Source of the DNA: Benincasa hispida
Lineage: Eukaryota; Streptophyta; Magnoliopsida; Cucurbitales; Cucurbitaceae
Assembly (NCBI RefSeq): GCF_009727055.1
Contig: NC_052360.1
Span: forward strand, 69,518,326-69,582,325
Direction: 5' to 3'
DNA: 64,000 nucleotides
The translations under genes and the position numbers were made by a program. The notes beneath the pieces were generated by a model. The model saw only the letters and a program-made list of their open reading frames with translations. It had not been told where the DNA came from and made no database searches. Positions 46,595 through 57,309 of this stretch are shown here, one piece after another (the stretch's first letter is position 1; each line of letters opens with the position of its first letter).

Positions 46595-47420
46595 ATGATG
46601 AGTTCTTTAGTACAATTGTTGGCTTCTGATAAACTTATTGGGGATAACTATGCTACGTGGAAAACAAACCTAAATAGTATACTGGTGATAGATGACCTAT
46701 GGTTCGTTCTTGGCTAAAATGCAATTCGAATTGTCCAGGGTGAATACAATAGATGGATCAGGGCTAATGAGAAAGCCCGTCCCTATATTCTTGCCAGCAT
46801 ATCTGATGTATTGGCCAAAAAACATGAGAGCATGTGTACTGCCAGAACAATTATGGAATCTCTTCTTTGGATGTTTTGACAACCATCATTTTTCCTGAGG
46901 CATGATGCTATCAAATACATTTACAACTGCCGTATGAAAGAAAGGACCTCTACTAAAGAACATGTTCGAGACAAGGTGGTCCATTTCAACGTGGCAGAAG
47001 TAACAGTGTTGTTGTTGATGAGAAAGGTTAAGTTGGTTTTATTCTTGAATATTTTTCGAAGAGTTTCTTGCATTTCTGTACGAACGCACTGATGAATAAA
47101 ATAGAGTATAACTTGACTATGCTTCGTAATGAGCTACAAGCTTACCAGACCATGATGAGGGATAAAGGATTGGAACAAGAAATAAATGTTACTACTACTG
47201 AGAAAAGAGGATCATCCTCTAAGAAGCCTGATATTTCTTCTTCTTCACAGAATAAAAGAATTCTAGTAAAGAAGAACAAAGGGAAAGGAAAAAGAAACAT
47301 ACTAGTAGAAAAGGAAAGGCAAATGCTGCAGATAAAAGAAAATGTTTCCGCTACTGTGAAGAAGGGCAATGGAAGAGAAATTGCCCACAATACCATGTAG
47401 AAAAAAAGAGCAGATAAAGC
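46595..47420 (+). pseudogene. Copia family-A gag, frameshifted
   Basis: Starts after a 'ttttcag' acceptor with MMSSLVQLLASDKLIGDNYA, then TWKTNLNSILVIDDLWFVL and a stop; continues in other frames with NRWIRANEKARPYILASISD, VLAKKHESMCTARTIMESL, HDAIKYIYNCRMKERTSTKE, NKIEYNLTMLRNELQAYQTM and a lysine-rich basic tail. The closing zinc knuckle (47343-47384) reads CFRYCEEGQWKRNC: spacing CX3C instead of CX2C, and Gln where His is required. This is the UBN2/gag-type capsid protein of plant copia elements, which packages genomic RNA. It cannot be functional here. Confidence 0.9.
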
Positions 47421-47524
47421 AAAACAGGGAAACTAGTTCCTGAGCTTTCTTTGAATCATATGCCTCTTACTTTCCGCACATGATAGTTTTCATGTTATTC
47501 AATGTACGTCAATAAAAGAGAGAA

Positions 47525-48084
47525 AACCAGTCATAATATATGAAAACGTCATGGTCATCGACAATCCCAAATATATTCACATCGAACTGGGTTTTTTGTC
47601 TTTTCCAATGATCACCGTTTCAATAAACAGTACCAATACAACCTTGACAGCATCTTCGCCATATAGTAAAATTGAAGTTCTCGAATGCAGTCTCTACATC
47701 CTTGTAAGAACTATCCTTTCCATTTGGGTTCTTCAGTCCAAGAATGAGTTCTCGCAACCTTTCACTGCTCATTTCTCTTTCTATTGTTTCCTTGGTCGGC
47801 CACAACCCAGTTATCAAGTCAAAATCCCCTTGGGAGAATGTTACCTTCTTCCCTAGAATGTTGAATGATATAACGTCTGAGTTCGCATATACTACCTCCC
47901 TTAACAGAAAGTGGTGTAAAAGTTGTCCATTAAAAATAATATATATATCCAACAGTAGACCAAAGACCATTTTCCAATACAATCTCATCCTTTCTTCTGT
48001 CAACTTATGCTTAATCACACTGACAATTTTGTGGACATGGCAAGCGACTGTAGTAGGGAAATATTTCTCAGTAGGGACGACCAT
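47525..48084 (-). pseudogene. DUF1985 protein fragment (transposon-borne, Ulp1-associated)
   Basis: On the minus strand: MVVPTEKYFPTTVACHVHKI, then LLREVVYANSDVISFNILGK, then KVTFSQGDFDLITGLWPTKE, which contains the DUF1985 signature (F...G..V.FS...F.LITGL). After a frameshift near 47650 it continues IGKDKKPSSM and an IFGIVDDHDVF-type segment to about 47525, then ends at the copia-A remnant. DUF1985 usually precedes a Ulp1-type cysteine protease in plant genes carried by Mutator-like elements, including in melon (general knowledge). No Ulp1 domain is visible here. The ATG follows a possible splice acceptor. Confidence 0.8.
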
Positions 48085-48104
48085 CTTTTTAATCTAACAA
48101 TCGT

Positions 48105-48640
48105 GTATATTACAAGAATTAGTAAATAATCACCATCTTACCAATTTGACAATCGTATACATTACAAAAAAATCTAAACTATCGTCTAGAAAATCTAAAC
48201 AATCGTTTAGAAAATCTAAATGATCGTCTACAAAACCTAAACAACCGCATAATAAAAACTAAACGTTCGCATAATGAAAACTAAACAATCATATAACAGA
48301 TATCTAAACGATCACGTAACAATTAGCATAACAGATATCTGAACGATTTTACCATATAAACCTAAACGATCACACAAGAAAATCTAAACGATTGCATAAC
48401 AGTTAGCTAAACGATCGCACGATATGAACATAAACGGTCACACGATATAAACCTAAACGGTCACACGTTATAAGCCTAAACGATCACACAATAAATATCT
48501 AAATGATCGCTTAGTATTTTCTATTTGATCACTTATTAATCTCTATATGATAGCTTAGTAATATCTAAATGCTCGCTTAATATTCTTTAAACGCTCCCTT
48601 AGTATTTGCTATCTGATCACTTAGTATTCTCTCAACAATT
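48105..48640. repeat. CGATCG-rich array in first intron of DUF1985 gene
   Basis: About 20 phrases of 'taaacgatc(g/a)cataa' type at 20-30 bp spacing, imperfect. On the minus strand the array lies between a donor (AAAG|GTATGAG near 48727-48737) and the ATG at 48084. Confidence 0.75.
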
Positions 48641-48960
48641 GATTACGAACGTTTACGCGATTAAACCTTAAAAAATAGTCAAACTTTGAATATCGACATA
48701 CATTCTTCAAGGAGAAAAGTCTCATACCTTTCAAATCACGACGACAGTAGCAAGTGCGTAGAGACGGCCAACAAGAAACCTGCGAGGAGTTCTCGGCTGA
48801 TTTTCGGAGAGAAAACATAAGCAAATTTGAGAGAAAATTCTTCGAAGAGAAATGCTTGAGAAGGAAATGAAGGGACCTATCGATGTAAAATATGCGTAGA
48901 GGCGCACAAATGGTCTGAAGGCTTTTTAAGTGTTAGAAAAGTTTTTTGGAATAGGTCATT
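48641..48960 (-). other. Leader exon region of DUF1985 gene
   Basis: On the minus strand, 'cttctcaagcatttctcttcg', 'cgccgagaactcctcgcagg'-like and 'tctacgcacttgctactgtc' lead to a GTATGAG donor. It looks like a 5' untranslated exon, but a start codon and peptide are not assigned. Confidence 0.35.
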
Positions 48961-49911
48961 GGTAGAAAAGTTTTTGGTTTTTGGGTCATTTTGTAAAATT
49001 TTCCGTTCACATGAAGAACTTTTCTTCTTTCCTTTTTCTACACACATCCTAAGGAGTCGTACGATATGTATGTATGTNATATATGTATTCATTCCTTTTC
49101 CCTCTCCAAAACTAATTTTTTTTCAAATTCTCACTTCTTTTTTTAAATAATGGAATATATTTTTTTAAATCTTCTCCAATATTTCCAAATTCATTATCAC
49201 TTTAAAAATTAAATCAAATTATCTTAATACAACCATTTACTATATTCTTTAAAATTTAAAATATAACCCAAATAACTCAAGATAATTAAATAGAAATTAT
49301 CTGAAAATTTGTGATGTCACATTACCACTCGTAGTCACAGTCAATGTGGATCGTTTCCATTTGTGTCATAATTGTTGATGATCACTACTCTAATTGTCAA
49401 CGTCAATTGATGGTTGTCGGGTATGAGTTTAAATGAATAGGAAGAAAGAATAGAAATTAAGGATCAAATGTGTTTCTATTTTTGTTTTATTCTCTCAATA
49501 GAAATATGTTAAATAAAAAGAGAATTCCATTTACATTTCAATTTCCCTCTTTTTTTTTCCAAAATTTTCAAATCAAAACTAAAAAAACAATTAAATAATA
49601 TAAAATTAAAGAATTGAAAGTGATTTTAAGACATATTTAAAGTTTAAAATAATTTGTTTACAAAATAATCTAAAATTGTTTAATTTTAAATTGTAAGGTT
49701 TTAGAATGAATATTTATTTTCGCTTTTTAATCATTTTTTTTTTTGTATTTCTATGGTTTAAATTTCAATTTATCTTTATTTGCTATTTGAGTTCTACTTA
49801 ATTTTCTACCATGTTTGATAAAACTTAATTGAAAATTAATTTTATTTGTATTTATTTTTTTAAAAGCTTATTTTTAATTATTTAATACAACATAAATGGG
49901 TGTATGCACAA
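48961..49911. other. AT-rich intergenic DNA with one N
   Basis: No gene. A single N lies at 49078 inside 'tatgtatgtnatatatgta', so the two apparent ORFs across it are unreliable. 49310-49420 has several 'gtcac', 'gtcata' and 'gtcaac' phrases. The rest is A/T-rich. Confidence 0.5.
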
Positions 49912-51114
49912 TTTTTTTTTTTTTTTTTGATAAGAAAGAAAGAAAGTCCTATTTTTTTTTTTTAATAGGTAATATTATTATACAACAACAAGAGAGATCC
50001 CACGGTCAGGGATCAAGGCACCAAAGCAAAAGGAGCACCTACAAAGATGCACAGTGGCGAAAAAAAAGAACTAACAAAAAGGACAATACAAACAAATAAC
50101 AAAACATCCAAAAGAACATAAAACACCCCACAATCTAGGGACCTTCGAAACTGGACATACAGAGGTAAAGTATCCAAACAAAGAAGGAAGAAATCAAACA
50201 AACTAGATAAGTCCATGAAGATCAATCTGCCACGAAGCAGCACGCACACGAACCATAGAGACAATAAGCTGAAACACAATAGACGCCAATCTCGGCTGAC
50301 CATCGTGTAACTGACAATTCCTCTCCTGCCAAATATAGTAATTCGACTTACATCAGAAGACTTTAAACAATTTATTCCTCACACCCTTATCAGATCCCAC
50401 CCAACACACCCAACTCAACTCAACTCTACATCCCACATAACAACACGATGAGATGAACCCAACAAGTACACCATACCCTCCCAAATTTTACGCCCAAACA
50501 CACAGCCAAAGAACAAATGATTCTTGGACTCTACTTCACCCAAACAGAGAAGAAAAACATTATCACCGATTGATCCCGTCACCTCAACCAATCCTGAGTG
50601 CCCAAACTATTCTTCACCGCCAACAAGGCACAAAATGAATGCCTTGGAATATTACACCTATACCTAACCAAACAAGCCCAAGCCACCCTAGGACGCCTAT
50701 GACAAAAACTCTCCCACGCACTAGAAACAGTGAAACGATCATTACCACTTGGAACCCAAACCTAACTATCCTCTTTACCCACCCTTGGAACTATATCCTA
50801 AACCAAACCCCACAAATCACACAATTCCTAAGATATCACAGGCCAATGCCAACAACCATCATCAGATAAGAAATTTGAGAGTCTAACCTCACGACAGCTC
50901 ACAATATCATAGACCACCCCCTCCCCATAATTCTTTAAGATAGATCCCATATACAACCATGGATCTCACTAAGTAAAACATGTCCTCCCATTACCTACAT
51001 GCATCCTAACCAGCAGCTTAAGTCTATCCCAACAACGTAATATCTCCTTCAGACACCACAACTACCCCAACTCCGAGCGAATTGCCCATAAAGATCGCCC
51101 CTGAATCACATGTG

Positions 51115-51255
51115 CATCCATCCAAGTAACCCACAAAGACCCAGACAGCAACAACAATAACCATAACAATTTCAAAATAGCTGCCACATTCTAGGAAGAT
51201 GTGTGGTGAATACCCAAACCCCCTTAGATTTCGGCAAACAAACCTCATCCCAAGC
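51115..51255 (-). repeat. LINE segment repeated at 51335-51475 (chimeric join)
   Basis: The two segments (offset 220 bp) share 'ccataacaatttcaaaatag' and 'aagatgtgtggtgaatacc' with a few substitutions and lie on either side of the adapter at 51256. They look like two different LINE copies joined at a mate-pair junction. Confidence 0.88.
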
Positions 51256-51293
51256 CTGTCTCTTATACACATCTAGATGTGTATAAGAGACAG
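51256..51293. other. Nextera mate-pair junction adapter (artefact)
   Basis: Same 38-bp mosaic-end dimer as in the family-C LTRs. Confidence 0.97.
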
Positions 51294-54200
51294 CTACACG
51301 ATAGCCCAAATACACTATCTTTTCAAACAATACGCCTCCACCCAAGCAACCCACAAAGACCCAGACTACACCAGCAATAACCATAACAATTTCAAAATAG
51401 CTGCCACATTCTAGGAAGATGTGTGGTGAATACCCAAACCCCCTTCAGATTTCGGCAAACAAACCTCGTCCCAAGCAACACGCACACCCCCTCTACCATT
51501 AGCCCCCCTCGCGCCACAAGTATGCCTGTAAGATACGATCCATCTCTTGGCCAACAGAAACGGGCAACACAAAAACGCTACACTAGTAAACCTAGACACT
51601 CTGTAACACTGACCGAACTTACTGCATGTGCCCTGCAAAAGAGAGAGATCTCGCAGCACAACTTCTAATCTTTGCAATGATCTATCAATGGGGAACAGTC
51701 CTCAGCCTTTAACCTACCCAACAGCAAAGGAAACCCAAGATAACACACAGGTAATGACCCTAGGGCAAACCCCTTACTCCTAGCCAGGTCCCTCACAATA
51801 TCATTAGAAACACCAGCAATAAACATAGAGCTCTTCCTAACATTAGACACCAACCTAGAAAACCTTGCAAACTGATGTAAAACCTGATTCACAAAACTCA
51901 TCGAGGTATAATCAATTGCAAAAAAAATCATGAGGTCATCCGCAAACGATAAGTGAGTCAGCCTCACCTTCTCACACCTTTGATGAAACACAAAGAAGGG
52001 ATGAGGATTGTTCAACATACAGAATAAGACTTCCATAACCAGCATAAACAAAAATGGAAATAGGGGATCTCCCTGCGTAACCCTTTCCTCCCATGAAAGT
52101 ATCCCTCTACAGCTTCATTAATCATCACAGAGAAAAACGGGGAGGTAAGACAAGCACGAATCTAGCTCAAAAACTTTAAAGGTGATCCAATAGCCAGAAG
52201 AACACCAAATAAGAAGTCCCAATTAACAGAGTCGTAGGCTTTTTTAAGATCCACCTTTAATACACAACACAGTTTACCCCTGTTAAGCTAATAATCCTCA
52301 AAAAGCTCTTGGCACAGAAGAATGTTATCAATGATACTTCGCCCTAGAACAAATGTCGATTGGTTCCCACTAATAAACTAAGGCAAACACACAAGAAGTC
52401 TGTCAGCAATCATCCTTGAGATGCACTTATATATCACATTACAACATGCAATAAGGCGAAAATCCTCTATACGATCAGCCCCAGGTCTCTTAGGAATAAG
52501 GGTAAGAGCTGTGGCATTCACCCCATTAGGAAGATAACACGTATCAAAGAAATGGCAAACAACTGAGCAAAAATCATCCCCCACTACACTCCAAGTAGAT
52601 TTATAAAACTGTACAGGAAAATCTTTCGGACCTAGAGCCTTTCTCAATTTCATTGAGAATAAGACATTATGCACTTCCTCCTTAGTAACCGGTCTACACA
52701 TCTCCCAAGTACAATCATCAGGCAACTGAAACTACACAAGAGCATCAACCTGGGACGTAAGATCTTTATAACCCACCCTCTGCAACCCCAAACTCCCACT
52801 AAAATATTTAATAGCCACATCTATCACCTACTATGAGAAAATTGACAAATCCCATCAGAATCATACACAGGTAGTAAACCATTACTTATCAAATGAACCC
52901 GAACAGTCCAGGTAAAAAACGACGTGTTCTTGTCCCCCCAACTTCAACCACTGAATACGAGACTTCTGACGAAGTAAAGCCTCCTCTAGTCTCTCTAGTC
53001 TCCACAATTCCTCGGTCGCCATGGCAGCGTCTCGAATCAAAATATCAAAAGATGAGTTAGACTCCACAAGAGTCTGAGCAACCTCCATCTTACTTTTGGC
53101 TCCCAAATCAAGCTACTCAAACCCTCTATCTTCATTCCAAAAGTACTACAAATGATTGGTTTTAAGGCCTTCAAGTTCCTCATCAAACTAACCAAAGGGG
53201 ACACTCCAGGACGCGATTTGCAAATAGAATCCACAACAGTCAAAAAATCAGAAGAATCAGCTCAATGATTAAAATAATGGAATTTGGGAACTGGACGAGT
53301 AACACAAATATCAATTGTGAGCAAAACGGGGCTATGATCAGAAATTTCCCATAGCCACACCCTAACCCAGTAAGAGGACATAAATCCAACCATAACTCAT
53401 TCACAAGGAATCGATCCAATCTGCACAGAATACCAGCCCCCTTAAATTTACTCGTCCATGTAAACCAGTTACCCTTAACACCCAACTCCACTGGTCAACC
53501 TCACAAATAGCCGCATCAAACTCCTTCATCTCGCCCCTTCAAGGATTACCCCTAGAGGCCTCCGAAAGGTTGCGAATATCATTCAAATCACCCATAACGC
53601 CCCACTGATTTGCCAAGAAGAGCAAATATCCACTAATGACCTCTAGAGGGCATGCCTCTCAGTCACATTATTAGAAGCATATACAGCAACTACATTCACA
53701 CTATCCAACGAGCTCCGCTCCCTAAGACACCCTACAATACATTACTCATTAATAATCAAAGGAGATAAATCAAATAGATTCTTCTTCCACATCACCCAAA
53801 TACGCCTCTTACCTCGAGGGCTATAAATACACGCACACTTTCAAGAACCCCCAAATCTGCCAAACACCGTATCAAAGTTCTCCGCTCGCACCCTAGTCTC
53901 AAGTAGACAACAAAAGCTAATTGAACACGAACAAAGAAAATCCATAATCGTCCTACATTTAACAGGGTCGTTCAACCCCTTAATATTCCTGAGTACCAAA
54001 TCATAATACTGATAAAACCTCCCCATTGCTACCTGCCACAGGTTTATTACCCGTACTCCCAGTATTACCATCCAAAACAGGCAACAGATCAGGATCATAT
54101 TACACTAAAACCAGTGCAAGTGAGTCACCCTCTTCTCTCCCAGAATACCGAACTGGTTATGCTCATCCACATGCTACACAAACCTCTTAATCCTAGGGGA

Positions 54201-54479
54201 TACATGAACTAATCTACCCAAAGGCGCAGATCCCAGAGACCCACTACCAACTTTACCACCATCAACACCCCTCTCACGCCAACGACGACTAACCAATGTG
54301 AACTCATCACCTACTCGCCCACTACGCAACTGGACTAGCAACCCCCTCCTCCCCCTTCTAACATCAAACTTACGTCAACCCCCACACACCTCAGGAGCAA
54401 GTCCACCCACATTTCCACCTTCTACTCAGAAACATCCCCAGCCACCATAATACTCAAGTCCTGAACCTTAGACATACTT

Positions 54480-55394
54480 TACTTCTCACACATAATAGCA
54501 GTATGTCCAAACGAAATACGACAACCACACTTACAAGGTTTCCACTCATACGACATTAGAACTATAAATTCCTGACCCTGCATTCTAATAGTAACCGTAG
54601 GGGGCATCAAAACATCACCATCCAGCTCTACACAAACTCTGGCATACGATAAACAAACCTATCTCTAGTTGCAGCATCAAGTGTTATAGATCTACCCACT
54701 GCATTAGCCAAAACAGCTATCCCCATTTCTATCCACAACTCTAGTGGAACTCATTTCAATTTAATCCAGATAGGTATAGAATCAACAACAAAGTTTTCAG
54801 GGACAATACCTGGAGACCACTGATGAAGTAAGATTGGTTTGCTGTCCACAACCCCCATTTCTGTCCACAACTCCAGTGGAACTCGTTCCAAGTGCCAAAG
54901 ACCATTATCCATCACTCAATCACCCGATTCTGAATTAAGGAATATGAAATAATCAAACCATTCTCTAATAAGGTAATGGTAGGCATCTCCACACGACCCC
55001 AAATCCTCTGAATTAGCCGATAAATCACGGAGTAAAGAAGTTTCACATCTACAAACTGACCCACCGAGGATTTTTCCCACATAGTAATACCTATATCAAT
55101 AACCTCCTCACATGGCTCAACAATAACTCTATCGTTCTCCACTACTGGAAGGGTAAACTCCAAATTTTTCTTCAAATTAGACCCAAACAAGGTGGTCCAC
55201 GGCTTCCTCCCCAACGAAGCACTGCTCGCTATTCCAAAACCGGTAAATGAATCCCCTTGCTGAACCGCAATGCCCACTAACCGGACTACCAGTTCAGTTG
55301 AACCGAAGCCAGACTCCCTTAACGAACCACCCAAAACACCTTTGATGTTACCCCTGGTCAACGGAGACTCCCCTACATGGTCAAACCTACCCAT
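54480..55394 (-). pseudogene. LINE ORF1 (DUF4283/zinc-knuckle gag-like)
   Basis: 160 open codons from 55394 to 54912 include WTTLFGSNLKKNLEFTLPVV, VDVKLLYSVIYRLIQRIWGR and VEMPTITLLENGLII, the DUF4283-type start of plant L1 ORF1. It continues with stops through LWHLERVPLELWTEMG, WIKLK, AVGRSITLDAATRDR and MQGQEF to the knuckle YEWKPCKCGCRISFGHTAIM CEK (54490-54550), where C/H spacing is disturbed. ORF1 proteins bind the LINE RNA. The phrase VPLELW-EMG is encoded twice (54722-54764 and 54855-54897), a short internal duplication. Confidence 0.85.
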
Positions 55395-56339
55395 GACCCT
55401 TCCTTACAAATGCTCCAGCCCAACCCTATGAACCTGAACCAGCCCGCTTCGCCCAACCTAAAGCCCTTCGCCCAACCCAACAAGCCCACTTTGCCCCTAA
55501 CTCCTCCTCAATTCAATCCCCTCACAAAACCTCCCCCTCTTCAAGTCCAACCACAGGCAACGATAGCCTGGGTCGAACTTTCTAAACCCGAAACAAATAA
55601 CCCTCACCAAACGACCCACTTCAAATGTCGCCACTCAACCTCTTCCTATTTTGGGCCTTCAGAATCAACACAATATACCCTAACCCAGCATAATTCAACC
55701 CACTTTCACTCGAGCCCACAACCAACCCAAGGCCCGAGCCACCACCCAGCCTAACCGACCGATCAGAAGAAACATGACCAATAAAACCTAGGCTTTCCTG
55801 AACTGGACCAACAACGATCGAACTGCCCTCTAGTCCTGAACTGGTTTGCCCCGATGCGCCTCAACCACTACACCACCATCAGCATCACACCCAGCAGATG
55901 CAACCAAATCCATAGCTATGGGTTTCCGAATGCGATATGGTTATCTTGGAGGGTGACGAGACCCAACCTTATCTTTGAGTCATTGTGGAGAACGCTTAGG
56001 AACCATCAGTAAAACCAGGTCCACAACCAAACCTAAATTCGCCTTGCATCAGCATTCTGCAAGTAGAAACACCCACAAAATCACCCCCAACTGGTAGAAT
56101 TGGGACGTCAGCACAAGACTCAGCGGCGACGAACCCTGAAACCGAGCGGCGATCAATGGGTCTGCTTGGCTACGATGCGATGAACGAATTCATGTACAAA
56201 GGAGTGATGGTTGCAGACTTCATGAGACCAAGTGGCTGAAGGCTTCAGATCTGACGGTGTGAGGGTTGAATGGTGGCGTGCACTAGGGTTGGGGAGCACC
56301 GAGGACAGCTGGTGTGGCTAGGGTTCCCAGTCCTTCCAT

Positions 56340-56573
56340 TTTTTTTGTTTATTTTTAAATTTTTGAATTAATTTTTAAATAATTAATTATTTGTATTTAA
56401 TGACAGTTAATTGCCATAGATCTGTACACTTTAATATTGTAAAATTTTTTTGGAAATTTGAAAATTCCCCATTTTTCCGCCAAAAACGCATTTTGGCATT
56501 TATGACACTTTTTTTTCTTTCTTTCTTATTTTGGCTTGACAAATGTGTCGAAGAAACCCATTTTTCTTGTAGT
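56340..56573 (+). mobile_element. CACTA-type transposon terminus
   Basis: Ends '...cccatttttcttgtagtg'. On the minus strand it reads CACTACAAGAAAAATGGG, the usual CACTA/En-Spm terminal repeat, followed by 'gacacatttgtcaagcc', a small inverted motif typical of subterminal regions. The opposite terminus and a transposase were not found. The LINE's 5' end lies against it, so the LINE may have inserted into this element. Confidence 0.6.
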
Positions 56574-57309
56574 GTATTATTTTTTTAAAAAAACCTTAGG
56601 GATGTATGTTTCGTTTAAATCCAAATAGCTCAATTTATAATGACTCAAAAACATAATCTAAACTAAATAATATATTTAAAGTAAAAGGATAAAATAAAAT
56701 AAAAAGATAAAAATACTTTGAGATTTGATTTCACCAAATTTGGATTTATGAAAGTCTTGCAAATAAATTCTCCATTTTTTCTCCCTTATGATTTGTAAGC
56801 AAGCAATCTTATTTTTCTAGCAAAGTTAGGCCCAAACTCTAATTTAATTCTAATATCCTTGTCTAGAATTAGAAATTAAAACTAAGAAGATTTTTATATC
56901 TGCCTCAGGTTTTTTTTTTTTTTTCCGTCTCAACAAAATTCCTATGTTAAATTTTTAAAAATATCTAGCCTAAACTCACCACTCTGGAGTGTCAAAATCT
57001 TTTCTTTCCTTTTACAACACAATACGAGCCCTATCAACTTTCTTAGTCGGTTATTCTTCATTATAGCTAATGGAGGAAAATGCCATTAAAGTCTCATCAT
57101 GGTTAGAAAAGAGAAAAAAAGTCTAGGATATATACTATATACTTAAAAGATACACTAATTAGTATGTACCTTTTGAATAGACCAAAAGACAACCGTGTGA
57201 AAATTTATGCCTAATTTAGATGACATTTAGCATATTTAGGAGTGATTATGAAATAGCCAAAATCACTTTTGTTGTTTTCAAAATCACTCGAAAAATATTT
57301 TTAATCATT
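56574..57309. other. AT-rich intergenic, no gene
   Basis: No supported ORF. A T run lies at about 56909-56924. Nothing else was recognised. Confidence 0.45.

Larger units (their letters stand above)
42394..47490 (+). mobile_element. Copia family-A element: LTR, leader, gag; pol deleted
   Basis: LTR 42394-44209 (TGTTAGGTTTTATG..., TTGGAGC block at 43388), decayed primer-binding site at 44214, a long repeat-rich leader, and a gag start at 46595. After the gag zinc knuckle, homology stops near 47490 and DUF1985 sequence on the other strand begins. Protease, integrase, RT and the 3' LTR are missing. This is the best copy for reading the family's leader and gag. Confidence 0.85.
50020..54100 (-). 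pseudogene. LINE ORF2: endonuclease, RT, zf-RVT
   Basis: From 54100 down: APE-type endonuclease (NIKGLNDPVKC, ETRVRAENFD, GNWFTWTSKFKGAGILCRLD, WEISDHSPVLLT with the SDH motif near 53330-53345). RT follows: KALGPKDFPVQFYKSTW, NGVNATALTLIPKRPGADRI, EDFRLIACCNVIYKCISRMI, QSTFVLGRSIIDNILL, motif A KVDLKKAYDSVNWDF (52216-52260) and motif C FADD (51935-51946). Then the thumb and zf-RVT region: VAWDEVCLPKSEGGLGIHHT, SGSLWVAWVEAY. In an active element this protein nicks DNA and primes cDNA from the nick. Longest open pieces: 51665-52051, 52378-52725, 53240-53491, 53841-54098. Confidence 0.92.
49912..56335 (-). mobile_element. L1-type LINE retrotransposon, nearly full length
   Basis: Read on the minus strand: a 5' region from about 56335, ORF1 (gag-like with zinc knuckle), ORF2 (endonuclease, reverse transcriptase, zf-RVT) and a 3' tail ending in A runs (T runs on + at 49912-49928 and 49952-49963). 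About 6.4 kb fits a complete plant L1. Many stops and frameshifts make it inactive. No target-site duplication could be paired by eye. One mate-pair adapter (51256-51293) joins two LINE copies inside ORF2, so the sequence is chimeric. Confidence 0.9.

Noticed and set aside
47744..48097. 117-aa and 101-aa + strand ORFs
   Set aside because: Antisense shadows of the DUF1985 frame.
51024..51384. Two minus ORFs of 82 and 70 aa
   Set aside because: They span the adapter at 51256 and are chimeric; only the LINE-derived parts have meaning.
55377..55754. 125-aa proline-rich ORF on +
   Set aside because: Antisense to the LINE 5' region and ORF1 start; proline richness is the shadow of the coding strand.
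49912..56340. Target-site duplication of the LINE
   Set aside because: Sequence after the poly(A) end could not be found at the 5' end.
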